Assembly (NCBI GenBank): GCA_050249355.1
Contig: JBFWQQ010000059.1
Location: 1-11,140, forward strand
From: CAZAQK01 sp050249355
Lineage (GTDB): Bacteria; Pseudomonadota; Alphaproteobacteria; Rickettsiales; SXRF01
DNA length: 11,140 nucleotides
Direction: 5' to 3'
Of this stretch, positions 6,978 through 11,140 are shown piece after piece. The notes under the pieces are model-generated. The model was not told where the DNA came from and searched no databases. It was given only the letters and a program-made list of their open reading frames with translations. Both the position numbers and the translations under genes were made by a program. The first letter of the stretch is position 1; every line of letters begins with the position of its first letter.

Positions 6978-7030
6978 ATATTACAGCATGTTACTAAATA
7001 TTGATGAACGCAGCGATAAACTTTTGAAAA

Positions 7031-7059
7031 ACTATAGTATTTATATGTGCCTTAAGTAA
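7031..7059 (-). promoter_or_regulatory. Possible promoter of the dadA operon
   Basis: On the minus strand a good -10 TATAGT (7031-7036) lies 17 bases from a poor -35 TTACTT (7054-7059). It would give a leader of roughly 47 bases. The weak -35 suggests activator dependence or a false call. Some promoter must be present in this region, since dadA is the first gene of its operon. Confidence 0.25.
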
Positions 7060-7064
7060 CCAGA

Positions 7065-7093
7065 TTGCAACAAAACTGCAACAAAACTGTGAT
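7065..7093 (+). promoter_or_regulatory. Possible promoter of the virB3-virB4-virB6 operon
   Basis: TTGCAA (7065-7070, four of six) and TGTGAT (7088-7093, four of six) are 17 bases apart. The -35 lies at the beginning of a tandem 11-base repeat that fills the spacer, so a bound regulator would compete with or recruit polymerase here. Predicted start near 7100. The match is moderate. Confidence 0.35.
7067..7088 (+). repeat. Perfect tandem 11-base repeat (two copies of GCAACAAAACT)
   Basis: Two identical copies, 7067-7077 and 7078-7088, lie head to tail between dadA and virB3. The 11-base period is close to one turn of the DNA helix, so both copies face the same side, as in sites for cooperatively bound regulators. 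It may instead be a chance slippage product. No third copy is seen in the window. Confidence 0.8.
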
Positions 7094-7094
7094 A

Positions 7095-7110
7095 CCATGA
7101 ACTGGCATGG
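7095..7110. repeat. Small palindrome CCATG-6-CATGG
   Basis: A 5-base perfect inverted repeat with a 6-base spacer follows directly after the tandem repeat and would span the predicted virB transcription start. It could be a short hairpin or a binding site. It also contains the ATG at 7107, which I reject as the virB3 start. Confidence 0.4.
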
Positions 7111-7154
7111 GAAATTCATGCTTTGTTAAACAAGCCATTGTAAAAATTAAGCTT

Positions 7155-7451
7155 ATGTCCGGTCGCCTGCAGTCTGACCCCCTCTTTCAGGGTCTTACCC
7201 GTCCCACCATGATTCTGGGCGTAAGCTACATGTACTTCGTGATCAACGCAGTGGTCAGCATGATCACCTTTATTAACATGCAAAGTTTCGTGGTGATCCT
7301 TGTGGTCGCGCCGACTGTACACCTGATCGGTTACATCATCTGCCTGAAAGAGCCCCGCGCCATCGAGCTGTTCATGGTGAAGGTGAACAAGGGCTATAAA
7401 TGTATCAACCGTGGCTACCACGGCTACACTAACTCTTACGATCCGTATTGA
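7155..7451 (+). CDS. virB3: Type IV secretion system inner-membrane protein VirB3
   Basis: 98 residues. VirB3 is a small inner-membrane subunit that associates with the VirB4 ATPase and is needed for pilus and channel assembly. Seen: the N-terminal SDPLFQGLTRPTM (residues 6-18), the family signature, followed by two hydrophobic segments (about 20-38 and 43-62), then a basic C-terminal part with KEPRAIELF. The sequence resembles rickettsial VirB3 closely, including the ending with NSYDPY. I choose the ATG at 7155 because it gives the usual length; the ATG at 7107 in the same frame would add 16 unconserved residues. No clear Shine-Dalgarno is seen, as is common for AT-rich leaders. The TGA stop shares bases with a possible TTG start of virB4, so translation is likely coupled. 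Confidence 0.93.
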   Translation: MSGRLQSDPLFQGLTRPTMILGVSYMYFVINAVVSMITFINMQSFVVILVVAPTVHLIGYIICLKEPRAIELFMVKVNKGYKCINRGYHGYTNSYDPY

Positions 7452-7453
7452 CC

Positions 7454-9880
7454 ATGGGAATAATGCCAAGAAAACGTAAAACCAGAAAGGCCGCATACGC
7501 ACGGCTTGAGGTTTCTACATCCACATTCATTCCATACCACCACCACTGGGATAAGCAGACCGTCATCACCCACAAAAAAGAATTCCTGCAGATCATCAAG
7601 CTGGAAGGATTCTCGTTCGAGACTGCCGACGATGAAGATGTGGACATGAAAAAGATGGTGCGCAACTCACTACTCAAAAGCATGGCGGATGGCGCGTTCG
7701 CTGTGTGGTTCCATACCATCCGCCGCCGCCAGAGCGCTTACCCGGAAGGGCGGCAGCCGCCCGGATTTCCGACTTATGTTGATAAGTTGTGGCGCGAAAA
7801 ACACCATTCCAAGGATTCGTACATCAATGAGCTTTACATCACGGTGATCCGAAAAGCCGATACAAAAGGCGCGGCCAAGGTGTATCACCTGTTCAAGAAG
7901 GCATCCGATGTCAGCAGCGAAGCCAACACGATTGAGTCGATGCGTGAGTTGCAAAAGGAACTAGCGGAAGCCGTGAACCGTTTGGAGGCGACGCTGCGTG
8001 ATTACGGGGCGCGTGTGCTTACCGCCTACGAAACGGAAGACGGCGTATTCTCCGAGCCGCTGGAATTTCTGGGTAAGTTGGTAAATTGCGGGTTTTCACA
8101 GCCTGTACGCTATACGGCTAACGACATTGCAAAATCCCTGCCGGTGTATCGCCTGTATTTTGGCGATCGCGCCATTGAGGTATCCGGTGCGCCAAAAAAG
8201 CGCTTTGCCGGCATCATCAGCATCAAGGAATATGCGCCGGCTACGGCAGCCGGGTTGCTCGACGGTTTCCTGCAGTTGCCGTTCGAGTTTATCATTGCGC
8301 AGTCCTACACATTCCATAACCGCAGCGTCAACATCAGCCGTATGCAGGTGCGGCAACGCCGGATGATGGCGGCAGAGGACGCGGCTATTTCGCAGATCGC
8401 TGAAATTTCCGACGCGCTGGATATGGCGATGTCCGGCCATGTGGCGTTTGGCCCGCACCATATGTCTGTAATGTGTTTTGAAGAAAGCCTGCCTGAACTG
8501 GAAAAGGTATTATCGCAGGCTATTGCGGAACTGGTGAATCTTGGTATCAATCCGGCGCGTGAGAAATTCATGCTGGAACCGACCTACTGGGCGCAGTTAC
8601 CGGCCAACTTTGATTGTATCGCCCGTGGCGCAGATATAAGCACCATGAACCTTGCCGGGTTTGCCAGCCTGCATAATTATCCGGTCGGGCAAATCGCAAA
8701 CAACCACTGGGGTGATGCGGTTACAGTATTCGATACTTCCTCAGGTACGCCGTATTTCTTTAACTTCCATGCGCGTGACGTGGGGCATACCACCATCATC
8801 GGGCCGACCGGCGCCGGTAAAACCGTGCTGCTCAACTTCCTGTGTGCGCAGGCACAGAAATTCAACTGCCGCATTTTCTTCTTCGACAAAGACCGCGGCG
8901 CTGAAATATTTATCCGTGCTATATCGGGTAAGTACACCATCATCGAACCGGGTAAGCGATGCAAATTCAATCCGCTGCAACTGCCGGATACACCTGAGAA
9001 TCGTACCTTCCTCGCCGAATGGCTGCATACGCTGGTAACGGTGAATGATGAACCATTCACAGCTGATGATATGGAGCGCATTGAAGAAGCGGTGGCAGGT
9101 AATTATAAGCTGGCGAAAAAAGACCGTATCTTGCGCAATATTGCACCATTCCTTGGTATCGAAGGGCCGGGCACGTTGGCGGGCCGCCTGAAAACATGGC
9201 ATTCCGCAGGGGCATATTCCGGTCTGTTCGACAATGAAACCGACGTGGTGGATTTTTCGATCGGCAGCGCGTTCGGGTTTGAAATGGGCGAGGTACTGCG
9301 TGAGCGCGTCAGTCTTGAGCCTACGTTGCTGTACCTGTTCCATCGCATTTCGCTATCGCTGGATGGTACGCCGACCATCATCGTGCTTGATGAAGCGTGG
9401 GCGCTCATCGACAACAAGATATTTTCCGGTCGTATCCGTGACTGGCTTAAGACCCTGCGTAAACTGAACGGCATGGTGGTGTTTGCGACGCAGAGCGTAG
9501 AAGATGCCACCAACAGCGCCATATCGGAAACCCTGATCCAGCAGACGGCTACACAGATATTCCTGCCTAATCCAAAGGCGACTGATGCGTACAAGCAGGC
9601 TTTCATGGTTACCGACCGCGAATTCAACCTGCTCAAGACAACCGACCCGGGTAGCCGTTACTTCCTCGTGAAGCAGGGCAAGGACGTGGTGGTGGCGCGT
9701 ATTGACCTTTCCGGTATGGACGATGTGATCAACATACTTTCGGCGCGCGCGGAGACGATCGCCATACTGGATGAAGTACGGCAGGATGTAGGGGATGCAC
9801 CGGAAGCATGGATGCCCATATTCCAGGAGCGCGTAAAATTGGAGAAAGAAAAATTTGCGTCTAAGGATACAAAAAAATAA
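7454..9880 (+). CDS. virB4: Type IV secretion system ATPase VirB4
   Basis: About 808 residues, the usual size for rickettsial VirB4. The energising ATPase sits at the cytoplasmic face of the inner membrane and drives assembly and substrate transfer with VirB3 and VirB6. Seen: an N-terminal region with FIPYHHHWDKQT and LQIIKLEGFSFETADDED (residues about 25-62) typical of the family; Walker A GPTGAGKT at 450-457 (K456, T457); Walker B IIVLDEAWALID with D646 and E647; and FATQS shortly downstream, a conserved element of this ATPase clade. All catalytic residues are present, so this is the active VirB4a type rather than a degenerate paralogue. The start is uncertain among TTG 7448, ATG 7454 and ATG 7463. 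ATG 7454 is chosen as the first ATG after the virB3 stop. The 3' end overlaps virB6. Confidence 0.96.
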   Translation: MGIMPRKRKTRKAAYARLEVSTSTFIPYHHHWDKQTVITHKKEFLQIIKLEGFSFETADDEDVDMKKMVRNSLLKSMADGAFAVWFHTIRRRQSAYPEGRQPPGFPTYVDKLWREKHHSKDSYINELYITVIRKADTKGAAKVYHLFKKASDVSSEANTIESMRELQKELAEAVNRLEATLRDYGARVLTAYETEDGVFSEPLEFLGKLVNCGFSQPVRYTANDIAKSLPVYRLYFGDRAIEVSGAPKKRFAGIISIKEYAPATAAGLLDGFLQLPFEFIIAQSYTFHNRSVNISRMQVRQRRMMAAEDAAISQIAEISDALDMAMSGHVAFGPHHMSVMCFEESLPELEKVLSQAIAELVNLGINPAREKFMLEPTYWAQLPANFDCIARGADISTMNLAGFASLHNYPVGQIANNHWGDAVTVFDTSSGTPYFFNFHARDVGHTTIIGPTGAGKTVLLNFLCAQAQKFNCRIFFFDKDRGAEIFIRAISGKYTIIEPGKRCKFNPLQLPDTPENRTFLAEWLHTLVTVNDEPFTADDMERIEEAVAGNYKLAKKDRILRNIAPFLGIEGPGTLAGRLKTWHSAGAYSGLFDNETDVVDFSIGSAFGFEMGEVLRERVSLEPTLLYLFHRISLSLDGTPTIIVLDEAWALIDNKIFSGRIRDWLKTLRKLNGMVVFATQSVEDATNSAISETLIQQTATQIFLPNPKATDAYKQAFMVTDREFNLLKTTDPGSRYFLVKQGKDVVVARIDLSGMDDVINILSARAETIAILDEVRQDVGDAPEAWMPIFQERVKLEKEKFASKDTKK

Positions 9881-11140
9881 ACGCATCGTATGCGGATTTC
9901 TGGCGCTATGCTTGATTGCATTCGGCGCTGTGACGCTTGTGCCGGAGCAGGCGAACGCCTACAATTTCCAAAACCCCGAAGTGTTGAATTCCAGTAACGA
10001 GATATGCCAGGCCATTCCTGGATTCACCCTTCGCATTGTTTTTTGCATCAAGGAAAGCATCATTTATGCAGTGAACAGTTTCATACAGCCATTTTCAGAT
10101 GCAGTTGCAAGCTATGTAAATGCGGCCTGCATATTGGCCATCGCCATATGGGGAGGGCTTATGGCGGCCGGAAAGCAGACCGCCCCAGTGAAAGATGCTT
10201 CCGTTATGCTTATCAAGGTTGGCGCCGTTGTGTTGTTCACCAATAACTTCGGCGGCTTATTCGAAGCCTTTCTCGACATGATGGAATATATGCTTACGGC
10301 GGTTACCACCTACGTGACGTGGTCACCATCATATACCTGTGTTGGTGCGGGTTCTGTTCCAAGTTCGTATGATATCTGGTTGCGGGTGGATTGTGCGATC
10401 GACTCGTTGATCGGCGGCATATTCAGCCCGTGGATGATCGCTCTTGGTATCACAGGCTTTTTAATGGCGGCGCTTTTCTCGCAGGCCGTCGGCCTGTTCA
10501 TTGGCCTGATCGGCTTTCTTATCATCGGACAGTTGTTATGGGCTATCATCCGTGGCGTATATATATTCCTGAGTGCTTACATTGCCTTTGCGCTGATGGT
10601 GATAATTTCACCGTTATTCATCCCGCTGATCCTGTTCCAGGCGACGAAGGGCTATTTTGAGAAATGGCTGCGCATCACCATGGGGTTCATGCTGCAGCCG
10701 GTATTCCTGTTTACTTACCTGGCCATGCTGATGGCGGCATTCGACGTGGTGGTATATACCGGCAGTAATTCGCTTTATCGCACACTTGCTGGAAGTGAAG
10801 CACTGCAGCCTGATTTTCGTATCGGCCTGTGGGCGTATTCAAATGGCATATACGGTGAAACCTCGCAAAGCAGCGAGGGGGTTAATGTAGACCCTAATAA
10901 AACCAAGGCGTTGGAGATGCAGGAAACCAACATCGCCATCATGGGAACCGGTGACGATGCGGTGGTGTCTTCCATGGGGTCTGGGCCTGGTCCGGCAAAC
11001 ACTGAAGTAAAAGTGACAGAGCAGCTGACCAGCCCGGACGCCAGGACAGAATATGATAATTGGTTCAAGAACAATGGATTGCCGCGTGATATTCTTGACA
11101 ACCAGCTGGGACCATTAGGTTACTTCAGGATTGACCTCCC
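9855..11140 (+). CDS. virB6: Type IV secretion system protein VirB6 (5' part, runs off the window)
   Basis: 428 residues are visible with no stop before the right edge. VirB6 is the polytopic inner-membrane channel component. From a TTG at 9855 inside the end of virB4 the protein begins MRLRIQKNKR, then a hydrophobic stretch (about 11-29) and EQANA-Y, a good signal peptide with cleavage after residue 35. GGAG at 9841-9844 lies ten bases before the TTG. Hydrophobic segments follow near 87-106, 116-130, 190-214, 217-240, 241-262 and 276-297. The block FEKWLRITMGFMLQPVFLFTY (from residue 268) is characteristic of the VirB6/TrbL family. After residue 300 the chain is hydrophilic, as in rickettsial VirB6 proteins, which carry long C-terminal extensions. 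No alternative ATG occurs in frame until 10161, which would lose the N-terminal region. Cysteines 51, 64, 162 and 180 fall in predicted soluble loops. Confidence 0.9.
   Translation, partial: MRLRIQKNKRIVCGFLALCLIAFGAVTLVPEQANAYNFQNPEVLNSSNEICQAIPGFTLRIVFCIKESIIYAVNSFIQPFSDAVASYVNAACILAIAIWGGLMAAGKQTAPVKDASVMLIKVGAVVLFTNNFGGLFEAFLDMMEYMLTAVTTYVTWSPSYTCVGAGSVPSSYDIWLRVDCAIDSLIGGIFSPWMIALGITGFLMAALFSQAVGLFIGLIGFLIIGQLLWAIIRGVYIFLSAYIAFALMVIISPLFIPLILFQATKGYFEKWLRITMGFMLQPVFLFTYLAMLMAAFDVVVYTGSNSLYRTLAGSEALQPDFRIGLWAYSNGIYGETSQSSEGVNVDPNKTKALEMQETNIAIMGTGDDAVVSSMGSGPGPANTEVKVTEQLTSPDARTEYDNWFKNNGLPRDILDNQLGPLGYFRIDL

Noticed and set aside
7107..7154. ATG at 7107 as the virB3 start
   Set aside because: It would add 16 residues not typical of VirB3 and would lie almost at the predicted transcription start, inside a palindrome. 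ATG 7155 gives the standard protein.
8741..9343. Minus-strand open frame of 200 codons within virB4
   Set aside because: It mirrors the conserved ATPase core on the plus strand and has no features of its own.
9890..10004. ATG at 9890 as the start of a gene after virB4
   Set aside because: This frame ends after about 37 codons with no recognisable content; the neighbouring frame gives a long VirB6 with a signal peptide.
1..11140. Mobile element, CRISPR array, tRNA, toxin-antitoxin or phage module
   Set aside because: I looked for transposase or integrase motifs, regularly spaced repeats, terminal inverted repeats and tRNA-like cloverleafs and saw none; the secretion genes show no flanking integration signs in this window.

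Overview
The window looks like chromosomal DNA of an alphaproteobacterium with GC content around the low fifties by eye. Its most diagnostic part is the right third, 7155 to the end, which carries virB3, virB4 and virB6 of a type IV secretion system in tight overlapping order. The short VirB3 (its SDPLFQGLTRPTMI stretch) and the VirB6, which starts with a signal peptide, resemble the split rvh-type system of Rickettsiales. The base composition is well above that of classical Rickettsia, so a deep-branching or environmental relative is more likely than a classical pathogen. That placement is inference from remembered family features.

Layout. On the left, a histidinol-phosphatase/inositol-monophosphatase family gene runs off the left edge on the minus strand. 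Only 23 bases away, a Nudix hydrolase gene starts on the plus strand. It is followed at once by a YyaL/DUF255 thioredoxin-like protein with an extra C-terminal DsbD-alpha-like domain. The best ribosome binding site of that gene points at an ATC codon. Next comes rpsU (ribosomal protein S21), with a near-consensus sigma-70 promoter, a TTG start and a strong hairpin terminator whose flanks also look able to stop transcripts on the other strand. A 73-residue unrecognised small protein with one hydrophobic segment follows; a small palindrome lies over its likely -35 box.

The middle is a minus-strand operon of three overlapping genes: dadA (D-amino-acid dehydrogenase), a PAP2 phosphatase and an alpha/beta hydrolase. 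Its last stop codon overlaps the stop of the small gene, so the two units converge with no space for a terminator between them. dadA and virB3 diverge from a 177-base AT-rich region containing a perfect tandem 11-base repeat and a small palindrome, the best candidate control region for the secretion genes.

How the parts may work together. virB3, virB4 and virB6 encode inner-membrane and energy components of one machine and are almost certainly co-transcribed. The dadA operon can be read as D-alanine and envelope-lipid metabolism, but the hydrolase substrate is unknown. I see no insertion sequence, tRNA, rRNA, CRISPR array or integrase, and no gene-free stretch longer than 300 bases. The window is mostly ordinary. 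The items most worth a second look are the YyaL-DsbD fusion with its ATC start, the repeat-bearing dadA/virB3 divergent region, the hidden TTG start and signal peptide of virB6, and the small gene caught between convergent transcripts.
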